From Trichobilharzia regenti (lineage: Eukaryota > Platyhelminthes > Trematoda > Strigeidida > Schistosomatidae): a stretch of DNA of 64,000 bases. The stretch is from assembly GCA_944472135.2 (NCBI GenBank), contig OX235262.1, forward strand, positions 54,904,440-54,968,439, in the 5' to 3' direction. The notes beneath the pieces are model-generated. The model was given only the letters and a program-made list of their open reading frames with translations. It had not been told where the DNA came from and ran no database searches. Positions 1 through 10,235 of this stretch are shown here, piece after piece. A program made the translations under genes and the position numbers. Numbering within the stretch: the stretch's first letter is position 1; each line of letters opens with the position of its first letter.

Positions 1-38
1 TAAATTTAAAACAATTAGTCCCTTTTATAAATTTTGAT

Positions 39-257
39 AGTGTTATTAGAAGACGGAGACTATCTGAAAAATGTGATGTATTAGCGCTATACATTTCGAA
101 CAATCTGATCACACATTTACTTGTCAAGTCAATATATATAGAAAGGTTAAATTAAACAAAGTGAGAGGAAACGGAATTAAGAATAATTAACACAAACGTT
201 TGGTAATCCAATCAAATAAGGATTACCAAGGTAGGTTAAGAGTAATGACAAACTGTT
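39..257 (-). repeat. PLE terminal repeat, left arm of 219-bp inverted repeat
   Basis: This is the 3' terminal region of a minus-strand Penelope-like element and follows directly on its C-terminal coding fragment. It is the reverse complement of 447-665 with no gaps; I count one mismatch (TATATA against CATATA near 142/562). The near-identity points to a very recent origin or to sequence correction between the arms. Confidence 0.85.
69..118 (-). ncRNA. Type I hammerhead ribozyme, PLE-encoded, G3-C8 variant
   Basis: Mirror image of the motif at 586-635, in the sense orientation of the PLE fragment beside it. Stem I is AAATGT with ACATTT, the core is GTGATCA, stem II is two pairs with loop TTGT, then GAAA, a 6-pair stem III and cleavage triplet ATC. 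The usual C3 and G8 are swapped to G3 and C8, so the tertiary Watson-Crick pair could be kept. Activity is inferred from the fold only. Confidence 0.6.
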
Positions 258-446
258 TTTGAATACACAAGGGGGGCTTAAGTCTATGAATAGCTATAGC
301 CTCAGCGTATTTCAGTAAACGCCCTTGACCGTTTTTATAGATGACCTCAAAGGCTGAGTTAACATCAATCTTATGGTTCATCTCGATTAGATGTTTAGCT
401 ATAGACGAATTTGGTAGTCTGCCACCTGCATCTATTAGCTTGTCAC
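223..446 (-). pseudogene. Penelope-like element, C-terminal GIY-YIG tail fragment
   Basis: The minus strand reads ...IAKHLIEMNHKIDVNSAF..., then AEAIAIHRLKPPLCIQKQ, and ends FVITLNLPW. This is the conserved C-terminus of PLE proteins (reverse transcriptase plus GIY-YIG endonuclease). Everything upstream, including the RT domain and the GIY-YIG core, is missing. A closely related tail lies at 16.8-17.0 kb. The last codons run into the left arm of the inverted repeat. Confidence 0.75.
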
Positions 447-665
447 AACAGTTTGTCATTACTCTTAACCTACCTTGGTAATCCTTATTTGATTGGATTA
501 CCAAACGTTTGTGTTAATTATTCTTAATTCCGTTTCCTCTCACTTTGTTTAATTTAACCTTTCTACATATATTGACTTGACAAGTAAATGTGTGATCAGA
601 TTGTTCGAAATGTATAGCGCTAATACATCACATTTTTCAGATAGTCTCCGTCTTCTAATAACACT
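447..665 (+). repeat. PLE terminal repeat, right (inverted) arm
   Basis: Inverted copy of 39-257 on the 5' side of the PLE fragment. A partial inverted copy of the 3' end upstream of the body is a typical PLE arrangement. The spacer between the arms is 189 bp of coding remnant. Confidence 0.85.
586..635 (+). ncRNA. Type I hammerhead ribozyme, G3-C8 variant
   Basis: Stem I pairs 586-591 with 630-635 (6 of 6). The core is 592-598, GTGATCA. Stem II is G599-C606 and A600-T605 with loop TTGT. GAAA is 607-610. Stem III pairs 610-615 with 623-628 (6 of 6) around loop AGCGCTA. Predicted cleavage follows ATC at 629. All helices are intact; only C3 and G8 depart from consensus, and they depart together. 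Confidence 0.62.
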
Positions 666-1683
666 GCCAATAATAAAGCTTAATTTTTGTGTCCCTTAAA
701 GTTTCCATAGTGACTGAAGAGCTTTCTTACACGAGATGTGGTCGTTAGCCTGATGCTTAACATTCCTTTCTTTCAAAGCCATGAAATGACTAGGAAAATA
801 GGCGGGATCATCAAGTGAACCCCAGTTGGGAAGCGACGGGTTTAGGCGCCAAAGAGTGAAATGTAGAATATCACGTGAATGACCAAAGGAAACCTTTTAG
901 GCAGTCTTTACGCCCTTTGACAATGATGGCTAAGAACTAAGGGGGTCAGAGATGTACCACTGAAGCCCTCCTGTGATCCACTTAGTATTCAGGGAATGTA
1001 CGAATGAAAGAATGAATGAATAATAACAATTATGAAGAATTTCTTTGTAGATCTGGTGGCCCTAATCCCGATCCCAATTATGGTCGTTATTCAACATTCA
1101 AGCTCATATTTTCCCTCTAGGCAATATCTCTCACCCAGGTCAATCTGATCTCCATAAATGCAATAGTAGGACTTAACTTCAGTAAGTTGTCAATTAAATG
1201 CATATGTCCTCAGAATTTATCGGTAATGGATATCAGTCTTCAGACTTCAGTTTTGTCATTTAGGTGCATTTCTTATGGAAATTTGTTTAAAGTGTTCTAG
1301 AAATCCTATTCACTGCTAAGTGCTAAAAGCCATTGCAATTGTGTATTGCAACTAAGCCATGGTAACACATCACAAAACAGGATAAAACAGATCCATTTTA
1401 TTTCGTTGACATCCTGTAAACTGTATGCAACTTTAATAATGAAAACTATTGGTTATATTACAATTTCAACCTTACCTTCTAGTGACAATGAGGAATGCCC
1501 ATGGCATACAGATGAAGTGAAACGGTGATTTAAGAAAAAAAATACAGAAATACTGCTGTACTTTTATATGTAATCCGACTGAAGTTTCTCAAAAAAGGTA
1601 AGGTGAAAAGGCAGCAGAGAGAAATTGAAATAACATAATTTATTGCAAAAAAGGCGATTACCAAGAAAATATATTCTTCAAAC
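666..1683. other. No recognised feature
   Basis: AT-rich sequence with only short chance reading frames. A GAATGAATGAATAAT-like stretch near 1005-1025 could be the tail of an old SINE, but no head is recognisable. Confidence 0.4.
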
Positions 1684-2035
1684 GTTGGTTTGCAGGAATT
1701 TGGTTTGTTTCAAGCTTGAGCATTAGTTGACATCAGTTATAGAACCACTGGATGTCTGTTTCTTCCCAATTTGCAGCCACCGGAGTCCGGCTCCAAGACC
1801 TTCAGGTTAAAAGTCATTATTGTTGACCATTTATCTATTAGGATCCGATCCAGTGGTCCATGAATTTCAGATTCCACTAATTCTTGATTTTGACTTGACC
1901 ATCTGCCAATGCCATTAGTGAGTACTTGTCCGCATGACCGACATGATGCATCACATTGGTCATGAGTTCTGACTATAACCCCAGGCAAATTCGTTTTGTA
2001 GCCAGGCACTAGTGAGCAGTAGAATAATATTCACG
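1684..2035 (-). repeat. SINE family B, degenerate copy
   Basis: Starts with the family B end (GTTGGTTTGCAGGAATTTGG), then TTGACATCAGTTATAGAACC. A decayed hammerhead/tRNA segment follows (near 1770-1830), and then the body motif with TCTGCCAATGCCATTAGTGAG. The hammerhead core is lost. Confidence 0.6.
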
Positions 2036-2215
2036 AGTTAGTCTACAGGTATCGAATTCACTTAAAGTTTGATCACGAGCTGAAGATGTCAAGTGTGAAG
2101 ACAAATACTCGGTGATGACACTGGCATGTGGTTGCGCGAAAACAGAATGCCGTTGAGAGAAAATAGATATACTTACAGGATAAAAACAATAGTTTCTTCT
2201 TATTTAATTCAATTT

Positions 2216-2440
2216 AAGATTTTCCCGTCGGGTGATTAGACCGAAGTGCTAGGTCTTATTTGACATGTCGGCTTCTTGTGCAGATGCTTCGATGATGTCT
2301 GGGGAATGTGATTTAAAGTTGATTGGTGGATAGTGACTAGCAGTGGAATCCAGGATTCGCATTTCGCCCCATTTGGGACTCGTCGGCTAGATGCACTTGC
2401 ATTCCACAGGGAATGATGATGTTACCACCGAGGCGGCCCA
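2216..2440 (-). repeat. SM-alpha SINE, minus copy of inverted pair
   Basis: Minus-strand reading gives the hammerhead segment (CCGACGAGTCCCAAATG..., GAAATGCG, ATCCTGGATTCC) and a downstream tail ending at TTTTCCCGTC. The core has U4 changed to C, so cleavage is predicted to be lost. It is joined head to head with the plus copy at 2441. Confidence 0.85.
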
Positions 2441-2625
2441 AGTGGTCTAGTAGATAACGCTTTGGTGTTTGAAACTATGGGCCTTGGGTTCGAGCCTCTG
2501 TGGGAATATCATCACTCACTGGGGAATGCAAGTACATCCGGATGACGAGTCCCAAATAGAACGAAATGCAAATCCTGGATTCCGCTGCTAGTCACCGTCC
2601 ACCAATTAAATTCATAGTCTTTTGT
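2441..2625 (+). repeat. SM-alpha SINE, plus copy of inverted pair
   Basis: Contains the tRNA-related promoter part (GGCCCAAGTGGTCTAGTAG, later TTGGGTTCGAGCCT as box B). The hammerhead segment ATGACGAGTCCCAAATAG, GAAATGC, ATCCTGGATTCC follows. C3 is changed to A and stem II carries one mismatch, so the ribozyme is probably inactive. Confidence 0.88.
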
Positions 2626-3264
2626 TAAAAATACATACAAGACATGTTTAAGTAACAGGTGAACTCTGCTGGTCAGTATATGCGGTTTGGAACTTTTTAT
2701 ATCGTCTAGTATTCATGTGCTGAGTCAACTGAAAATATCTGATCTGCTTATTCTTGGATCTCGGAAAGAGAAACTTCATTAGAATTTTACTTTGCATTGT
2801 CCACTTTTCAAACGAATTATTGCATTCACACACCTGATTTTCCTTGATTATTTGATAAGAAGAAATAATGAAGAGGCTCATTTGCTTTTATTTTCGTTGA
2901 TTGTGGACAGTAGTTTTGCTTGAGATGTTTTTCCAAAATCACTATTGGTATACAGTCATTGAAATCAAGTTTTAAGTGTATTCTTATTCTGTGCTCCATT
3001 TATATTCTAATGAGTATTTAACACTCTAAGAGTTGAAATAATTCTGAAGTGTGTCATATAATTACATAAATAGTAACTTCATTTTTCATGTAAACTGTGT
3101 CTTTTACTAACGCTATCCAAATTCTTCTTCTTATTATTATTATTATTGTTACTTAAACACCAACCCATTCAAATTATTCGTAGGATTCAAGTTCAGCTCA
3201 AGTGGATGATTGTTTTAATTGAAGTATTTTGTATATTCCGCTTAATGGTCCTATTTTTTAAACG
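2626..3264. other. No recognised feature
   Basis: AT-rich. The short frames show no family signature. A TTA/ATT microsatellite lies near 3128-3150. Confidence 0.4.
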
Positions 3265-3765
3265 AATCAATCATCATTATTCCTTTGGGTTCTTAGTGCA
3301 ATATAGGACTTCAGCAACACATCTCCATTTTGTCTCGTTCTGGGTAGTCCCTTTGTCTGGCCCTACAATCGCCCATAGGTTATCATCTGGTCCCCATCGA
3401 ATCTTGTCCATGTCATTCTTGGACTAACGTCCAATTCGTCGTTTCTCATTTTAGTTCCACTCGAGGGCCTTACATTTGATTTCACACTCCTCAGCCTGCG
3501 TCCATTCCATCTCCATTTACTTATTATTTGTTGATTAGAGAGTTCTTGGTTCTTGAAAATAGTTCTTTGCTGCTAACGCTTTATGACCTGCCATCTGATC
3601 TTAGATATGGATTCAGTGAAGTCAGCTATCGTGAAAAGTCTCCAGCTTCTTAAGAGTGCTTTTCGTAAGTCGTCAAATTTCTGAACTATATAGGAGAATT
3701 GCCTTGGTATCGGTGTTGAAAATCCAAATTTTGTTCTTTGAGCATTGTCTCAGTAAATATTATCA
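3265..3765 (-). pseudogene. RTE-type LINE, degenerate 3' end
   Basis: Reads on the minus strand as the last part of the schistosome RTE endonuclease/reverse transcriptase ORF plus its 3' tail. The conserved tail block 'ATTATTCCTTTGGGTTC...ATAGGACTTCA' and the block around CCATCTGATCTTAG match the better copies at 22.1-23.6 and 62.3-63.3 kb. Many stops and frameshifts. Confidence 0.65.
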
Positions 3766-4164
3766 CAGTATTCAGTGGTGTTATAAGTAGGAAGAGTGTT
3801 AGGCGAATGACTACGTTTCATTTATCCTTGTGTCTTTGTTCATCTATCCAATACATTATGTCAAACGTGAATGCTCTCCATGGGCTTACTTTTTACTCAT
3901 ATCATGATATACTCACTACACTACATCACATTAGTTTGTTTATTAGGTATATCATACGGTGGGAAACAGTATTATTCACGGGATGACAACGTTTCGAACG
4001 AAATTTATTATTGTTCATAATCATATCAATTATAATCACACGATTTTGAAACTTCGAAACTTACTGCCACAGTGCCCAAGTTTTACACATATATTGGCAC
4101 TAGAAGATACTTTGACTGGTCACCAGGTAATAATTAATGTCATATGCTTAGCCTTTTGATTTTG

Positions 4165-4500
4165 GCGTAGACTGAATTCTATCAATCAACTTTGCAATGT
4201 GATGAACAGGCACATAACCTTAGATCAATTCAGTGTACACCATGATAGCTGAAAGAACTAGACGCACGATATTAATTTGCACCCTGGCAACCAGTCAGTT
4301 CATCTATTGAACTCCCACAGGTCACCAGTCGTCAGACCGAATATCTTATTGACACCATGTCTAACTACAGTTCTGGGTAAGGCAGGACATGAGTTCCTTC
4401 AAGGTTGTAGAAACTCCTTGCAGACACTGGTAAGTGAGAATAAGTTCAGAAACCCACGTTCAAAGCTTTCTGCCTATGCCTCTTAAACATTTAATATGCT
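4165..4500 (+). repeat. Hammerhead SINE family D, degenerate copy
   Basis: The flank 'AGACTGAATTCTATCAATCA' and the downstream 'GAGTTCCTTCAAGGTTGTAG...CATTTAATAT' match the better copies at 37.2-37.8 and 54.9 kb. The region corresponding to the hammerhead (CCTTGCAGACACTGG) no longer has a recognisable core. Confidence 0.6.
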
Positions 4501-5214
4501 ATAAGACAATTACTGTGTTTAGCCTGTTCAACGAAAACCTGTTATTACTGTAAAACTTTCATCTTCACTGTAAATGTCCGAATTTTAGACTCCAAAAATA
4601 ACTAATAACTAATAGTAGTACACAGGTGATTACAATCAGGATAGTGGCTCTCTCTGTGAATGCCGTAGAATACTTAACATGAGACTGTTTAAACTGTTTT
4701 CAGTGATCTTATCAACTTGAAGTCGTGCTGGTAGGTTCTTCTACTTACATAGAATATGTCTTAATTCTAGCACAAAAGCTGAATAATACAATTATCGCCA
4801 TTTAATTCTCTTTTTCTTTAAACAATCAGAGAGAGAGAGAGAAAGGAAACGACTTTAAGTAAAAGTACATTTCATTAACAGTGTTTCTATGTTGATTAAA
4901 ATAACTTTTTTATTGTTGTTCATTTGATTTTATGCATGATTCAGTAAATTATTCATATAGTACATTGAATTCATATTTTCGTTAATTGTACACGGATTGT
5001 TTGTTTTACTGGCCTTGAGTTAGATTGTTTATTTTTAGAGAATTGCTTGGGATTATTCATCTGTATTAAACAATCCATCTGAACGAAGAGTATTCTTTTC
5101 AATAATTTTTCTTCAGGTTCTTATAGGTGTAACATATAATATTTGTTTGCTGTTGTTACAATATTGCGAGCCAGTTATGCGGAGGATACATTTTTTCAAA
5201 TGTAGAATGACAGA
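4501..5214. other. No gene; GA microsatellite
   Basis: AT-rich. A short (GA)n run is at about 4830-4845. The stretch 5080-5130 resembles on the minus strand the PLE terminal repeat sequence seen near 32.6 and 39.1 kb (GAAAAGAATACTCTTCG). Confidence 0.4.
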
Positions 5215-5530
5215 TTATATATGTCCCGACCAAGTTTTACTTTTAACAGTTTGAAAAAATTTGGGCATTGGGTATATGATATTCATTATAATGAAGGTTT
5301 ATGTAATTCCCAATGAATGAAAAACAAAACGATATTGTTTTTTACTGACGTTTCCCTATTTAGTGCTAATAGGTTTATCAAGGTATTATTAAACCAGAAT
5401 TTACAAAATCTAAGCTTATATATACCAACTTCATTCCTCAGTTTGGGGTTATTTTCGCGTTGTCAAATTGGCCAATCAATAAAGATAGCAAAACCAGGTG
5501 TAGATTGTTGGATTTGATAAGTGTACAGTT
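5215..5530 (-). repeat. PLE (clade P1) terminal repeat, downstream copy
   Basis: Shares 'TTGGGCATTGGGTATATGAT...CCCAATGAATGAAAAACAAA' with 31.03-31.19 kb. Its second half ('AATAGGTTTATCAAGGTATT') matches 6690-6895 in direct orientation. With that copy it brackets the P1 coding remnant, as expected for the pseudo-LTRs of a PLE. Confidence 0.65.
5338..5388 (-). ncRNA. Hammerhead-like motif in PLE terminal repeat
   Basis: The minus strand reads TTGATAAA, then CCTATT-AGCACTA-AATAGG (a perfect 6-pair stem II), then GAAACGTC. GAAAC followed directly by GTC gives a loopless ACGT stem III, the form known for small PLE hammerheads that work as dimers. The CUGANGA core is damaged (C3 to U, G8 to A, plus an extra A), so this is probably a decayed copy. 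Confidence 0.4.
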
Positions 5531-5659
5531 ATAAAAGCACCGTGTGTTTATAAAATAATATTGCTTATCACATTCATGTTGAATTTGTCACTTCATGGGG
5601 AAACAGAGTGTTGTAACCAGGTCAGATTCTGTTTTTAGTCCATCATTCCTATTCATGCA

Positions 5660-6470
5660 ATTTGAATTCTACTTTATATGAAGTTCTAATATTAGACATT
5701 CTTTGTGATTTCTGAAGTTTTTCTGGATTATTTCAATATTGTCAGAATCAATTTTGTGGCCTGATTCTATGGAGTGTAGACAAGCTGTGGCTGATGATTT
5801 TTCAAGTTTTTCTGGTTCAACCGGATTCCTCAGTGGTCGAAGAGATGCTCTACGGTGTTCGTTTTTTCTGATTTTGACTTCTGGAGATGTTTGTCCGATG
5901 TATATCGCATCACATTCCAAGCATTTTATTTTATAGACACAATTAGATAGAGAATCTTTAGGGATTTGGTCTTTGCAGTGTGTCTGGTGTTTTGAAGAAA
6001 ACTCTAATATCTAGCTGATTGAGTACTCTTCTGGTATTGTCTGATGTCTCCGCTCTATATGAAATGACGACTGTTGAGGTCCATGTTTTCGGAATGCATT
6101 TTTGGCCATACTTAATGTCTGTGTTGGTTTTGTTGATGAAGTTCTTTAGGTAGTTGTTTTCCTTGAGAGTTTCAGTAATGTTTGATATTTCTTCTTCTTT
6201 TTCTTTCTCATCCGTTATCAGCGAACGTGTTCATCTAAGAAGACTTGAAACAACTGAAATCTTTGCACTGATGGGGTGTGATGTTTTGAAGTCTAAATAT
6301 TTATTGGAGTGGGTTTTCTTCCTGAATATGGATATACTGAAATGTCCGTTTTCCTTTCTCTTAACTAGGCAGCCTAGAAATTGTGGTTCACCGACGTCTT
6401 ATTCTGCTTCCGAAGTAAACTGGATTCTGTGAGATACACAGTTTATTTTCTCCAGGAATGAATTGTGTAG
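5660..6470 (-). pseudogene. Penelope-like element clade P1, RT end plus GIY-YIG endonuclease
   Basis: Minus-strand frames read, in order, a post-RT segment (FLGCLVKRKENGHFSISIFR), a linker with RTRSLITDEKEKEEEISN, and a GIY-YIG domain with CDAIYIGQTSPEVKIRKNEH and HSIESGHKIDSDNIEIIQK. The same order occurs in the better copy at 40.9-42.2 kb. Frames are broken near 5940-5990 and near 6400. The palm domain of the RT is absent. Confidence 0.82.
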
Positions 6471-6689
6471 ATCTCATTCTAGCACACAGTCATAATAGGT
6501 TCGTAGGATGCGGGGTAGGAAAACTGACAAGTCAGTTCAAGGTCATAAAAGGTGTCAGTTAAGTGATGAGCACAAAGTGGTGTGTATTAAAGGGGAGACA
6601 GTAAGACTGCAATGAGAGGATCATAGTGAAATAACGAATGTGTGAAATGAAAAGAGATAACGTCACGACTATTAAGTCCGGATACTATA

Positions 6690-6895
6690 AATGGAAAATT
6701 CGATAGTATTGAGAGAATGTTTGAATAAGGGGTATAAATTCATTATAATAAAGGTATTTTGTATTTCCAAATGTATGGAAAACAAAATGATATTGTCTTT
6801 ACTAACTTTTCGCTATTTAATACCAGCATCTGTATCAAGGTATTATTAAATCAGAATCTACAAAATCTGGGTTTATATATAACAATTTAATGAGT
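6690..6895 (-). repeat. PLE (clade P1) terminal repeat, upstream copy
   Basis: Direct-orientation match to 5215-5530 (TTCATTATAATAAAGG, then 'GTATTTCCAAATGTATGG', then 'TATCAAGGTATTATTAAATC'). It is more diverged, and the hammerhead-like part here keeps GCGAAAA but not the GTC triplet. Confidence 0.55.
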
Positions 6896-6984
6896 TATGA
6901 CGAATGGTAATAATAATTGTAAGAATAAGCAAAGAAAGGAAAAAAACAAGAGGGTTCAGAGGGAAAAACACTTAGTGAGAAGGG

Positions 6985-7462
6985 GAAATCATCATTCCAA
7001 CTTTGGCCACGTTAGGAACAGCGTCTGGACGTGTTCTTTTTGGATACAAAGTTCCGGTTTAGCAGACGTAAGCGAACTGTACGTGATAACGACTTTGAAA
7101 TTCGTTTGTATAAGCCTGAAAGCTATTTCGACGCAGATGCTATGTCCAGTATCGACCAAGTGTGACAGGATCGAGCTTTTAATGCAATTAACTTGCCTCC
7201 TGATTAACCAAGCTGTTAAACGTTCTCGAACCCGTAGAAGACCTGCCTAATTGAACGCCCTATATAACTGAAACCACAGGAACAGTTGAAATGGTATATG
7301 CATGAAGAAGAGCTAAGGTTAGGTAAGACATCTTTGAGCTGCTGGGTAAACCATGGACAGATGTGCAGAGCAGAAAGTTTTCTTGATCGCCTGGTTAAAC
7401 GTTGCGGTAGAATCTCCGCAGGAGTATCGCCCTTGAATTGTAGACTGCTTAACAGTCCCAAA
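6985..7462 (-). pseudogene. Penelope-like element clade P2, GIY-YIG and C-terminus
   Basis: Minus strand: DVLPNLSSSSCIYHFNCSCG and FSYIGRSIR (the GIY-YIG core, here FSYIGR). After a frameshift come LVDTGHSI and the C-terminal block KPELCIQKEHVQTLFLTWP. Clade P2 differs from P1 by the CSCG motif and the LCxQK C-terminus. It ends abruptly against a family B end at 7463. Confidence 0.78.
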
Positions 7463-7550
7463 CTAGGATGAAACAGTTGTCAAGCACCCTAAGATTTTCC
7501 AATGCTTCTCTAACCGATGTCAGCTCATGATGACATCCTGTAAGTAATCA
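7463..7550 (+). repeat. SINE family B, 3' end fragment
   Basis: Plus-strand end of family B from within the hammerhead (ACTAGGATGAAACAGTTGTC) through 'TTCTCTAACCGATGTCAGC' to CATGATGACATCCTG. The tRNA head and ribozyme core are missing. Confidence 0.7.
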
Positions 7551-7659
7551 TCTGTGTTAGTTACGCAGTTAATAATATTTTATAGTAGTCCTGTAGTCAT
7601 ACATGTGCCGATTTTGATTTAAATTGTTACTTGTACGCCTTTTCCAGTTTTTGAGGTAG

Positions 7660-7845
7660 CTTCTCATCTCTGTTGTGATCCAGGTAGTCTAGTAGGTAAC
7701 AAACGCTTTAACATTTAAAATAAGTTTTAGTGGAAACACCAACACTCGTTGGGGAGTGTAATTAAATCCCACTGACAATGTCCCGAGCAGTAGGAAACGT
7801 GAATTCTCTATTCCAGTGTTAGTCACCATCCAGCCCCTTGTATTT
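7660..7845 (+). repeat. SM-alpha SINE, old copy
   Basis: Recognisable promoter remnant (CCAGGTAGTCTAGTAGGTAAC), an ACTCGTTGGGGAGTG block and the end TTCCAGTGTTAGTCACCATCC. The hammerhead core is lost, with GAAA reduced to GAAAC in a broken context. Confidence 0.6.
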
Positions 7846-8865
7846 CTTAATTTCTCTAAAACTTAAACTCTCAATCACTATTAGTCCTTTAAACTTGTCA
7901 ATATGTTTAGTGGTGACCACAATCATCTAGAATGCGAAGATTCGTCAATACTATTAAGACAGTAAAGAATCTTTATAAATTATCTTCCCTTCTTGTCTTG
8001 CACGCTTGATGGAGTCGTCATTGTAGTTAGCTATTAAAGTCAGTTCGCACGTGTTAAGCTGATGGATTGTATGACCGAACACAGGAAATTTCATTGCTTG
8101 TCTTCAGATAATCTACACGAAGGTTTATTTTACTACTGTCAATTTCCTTCAGTCTCTTTCCAAGTATAACATCTAAGAGTACGCCTATGTTTCAGATTAT
8201 TTGTATTTTAACTGTGTACAAAACTCTGAGTGTTTTCACTACATGTTTCAATGGTACGGCATAATAACATAGGTCAATATAGCCTTAATCTTCTGTTTAC
8301 CCCAGACACTAAGTCAATTATATTCTTGCCAACAACGCTGCCAAGTTAATTCACTATCAATTCACTTCTCCCGTCTTCCTCAATCAGTTTCTCTGAATTT
8401 CAAAAATCGCATTTTATCAACTAGCTTCTTTATTTCAAAGTATTAAAAACCTTCTGACTTACTCTTGGTCAGAGTAATTGTCGATTCACAAGCCTCAAAT
8501 TAAAACAATCCTTACTTTCTTCCTTTCATTTCATTATATCCCTTTGCAGTGACTAAAACAGTACAAAATTTCATAAAATAAACGAAATCTGTCGAATACT
8601 TTAGGTGCTACACAGAGAATAGTGAATTTTGCCAGTGAATAATTCTTTTTTCTTTGTAAGGCAGTTATCAGAGAGAGAGAGCAAGATTGTTCAGATATGT
8701 TTTCATTTATAATTCCAACTCACTAGAATTATGAATATACTAAAACTTTAAAATAATTCTGTCTTATTTAAATCATATGGTATGGTTTTTGTTGCTGGCC
8801 TGATAATCAACTTCCCGTCTTTTCCACACTTACTACAGGCTATGTGGGGTTTATTAGTTTATTAA
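7846..8865. other. No gene; microsatellite
   Basis: No family signature found. A (GA)n run lies near 8670-8680. Confidence 0.4.
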
Positions 8866-9358
8866 GAACCTAATATTCAGCGAAGAGACTCTTGTCAACG
8901 TATTTATTGTCAAGCTGTACAATCGTATATATATATATATGTTTTATAAAGATATTATACCCGGTGAGGAAATTAGATCAAACCAGTGAATACATGGAAT
9001 AATAAAAGTATGAAATGCAATTAAAATTAAAAATGTTTGTGATTATAATCATATTTAAATGTCAGGTGGCAAGACAACTGGGGGCAAATATAGAATAATT
9101 CATAAGGTGTATAGAAGTTGGAAAGCGGTGCACAATCATAGGATTAGTAGGCGAATAAATAATGTTACGTAGAATGGTGTGAAATTTGATAAGATAGAAT
9201 TCAACATTCTATATATTAAAAATTAATAATAATTTTGGATTTGGAATGACAAGTAGGACAAGCGGAAACCATTCAGAGTGAGAACAATAATAATCTTAGT
9301 AATAAGGGAAGGGCAAATAGAATAACTAAATTAACAAAATAAATAAATGTATATCCCT
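8866..9358 (-). repeat. PLE (clade P2) 3' flank and terminal repeat
   Basis: Lies downstream (minus strand) of the P2 coding remnant at 9359. The stretch near 8880-8925 (CGAAGAGACTCTTGTCAACG, then GTCAAGCTGTACAATCG) aligns with the terminal repeat pieces near 32.65 and 39.1 kb. An (AT)n run is at about 8925-8940. Confidence 0.5.
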
Positions 9359-10041
9359 CTATAGCCAAGGCAGAAGTAGGGATTGTACATACTCCTTTTG
9401 TACACAAAGTTCTGGCTTAAAGTCATGAATTGCCAGAGCCTCTGCTGTCTTTAGAAGTCTCCAGCGAAGAAAACGCGGCAAATTAGCATGGATTCTGTAG
9501 GTGATCTTAAAATCATGGTCAGGGTTGGCAGAATGACAGGAGTCTATCAGGTGTTCTATCATAGAGCTTCGCACACACTTCCTTTCTCCCTTGTAAAACC
9601 GTGCTGGAATACGTTTTCGTATCCGTGTGGAAAGCGTTCTGTGTCTACGGCCAATGTAGCTTGCTCCACAAGAGCAGGTGAGCTAGTGGATATACACGGG
9701 AGTGACCAGATTGGGAGCTTATCTTCTACAGAGATGGAGAACAACTTGCGGCTGGTGAACGTCATTTGTAATTTCGCTGCAAAGAAAGTCTCACAGACTG
9801 ATTTAGAGAGACGGTTTTTGAGCATATCTGAAGCTTGATCATCTTTGAATTCCAAGTTCATGAACACAGTTTTCTTTGGAACTGAGTCGGTGGCCAGTTT
9901 GGAGTGCTTATCTTTGGTGTTACTGTCAATAAATTAGTTCGAGTAACTATTTTCTGCAAGTGTGGCTTTTAGGAATTCAAGTTCTGAGTCAACGCACTTA
10001 GAGACACAAATGTTTCTTATCCTAAAGCAGAGAGAATGAAT

Positions 10042-10235
10042 TATTTATTTTATTTTTGATTACAGCTTGATTCCACACTGCATTTTTTGTACAAGCATGG
10101 AATTTTCAGCATGGATATCGGTAGCCAAAATTTTTCAGGCCGACCATAGATATCAGGTGTGCGTCGGCAAGGGATCGAATCCCGGACCATGTGCATGGTC
10201 GGCGAGAGTCCTAACCACTGTGCCACTGACGCACA
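10042..10235 (-). repeat. tRNA-headed SINE (S4) inserted in PLE
   Basis: Minus orientation: a tRNA-like head, then the shared body (CCGATATCCATGCTGAAAAT) and an AT-rich tail ending in AATAAAATAAATAA. Removing it restores the flanking PLE reading (SRKRNL joined to IHSLCFRIRN). The insertion therefore postdates the PLE copy. Any target duplication is only 3-4 bp. Confidence 0.82.
10159..10234 (-). ncRNA. tRNA-like head of SINE S4 (76 nt)
   Basis: GTGCGTC pairs with GACGCAC as a perfect 7-bp acceptor stem. Box A is TGGCACAGTGG and box B resembles GGTTCGANTCC. The inner hairpin GACCATGCACATGGTC takes the place of an anticodon arm. This is not a standard functional tRNA; the anticodon and D-arm geometry are wrong. 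Confidence 0.7.
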
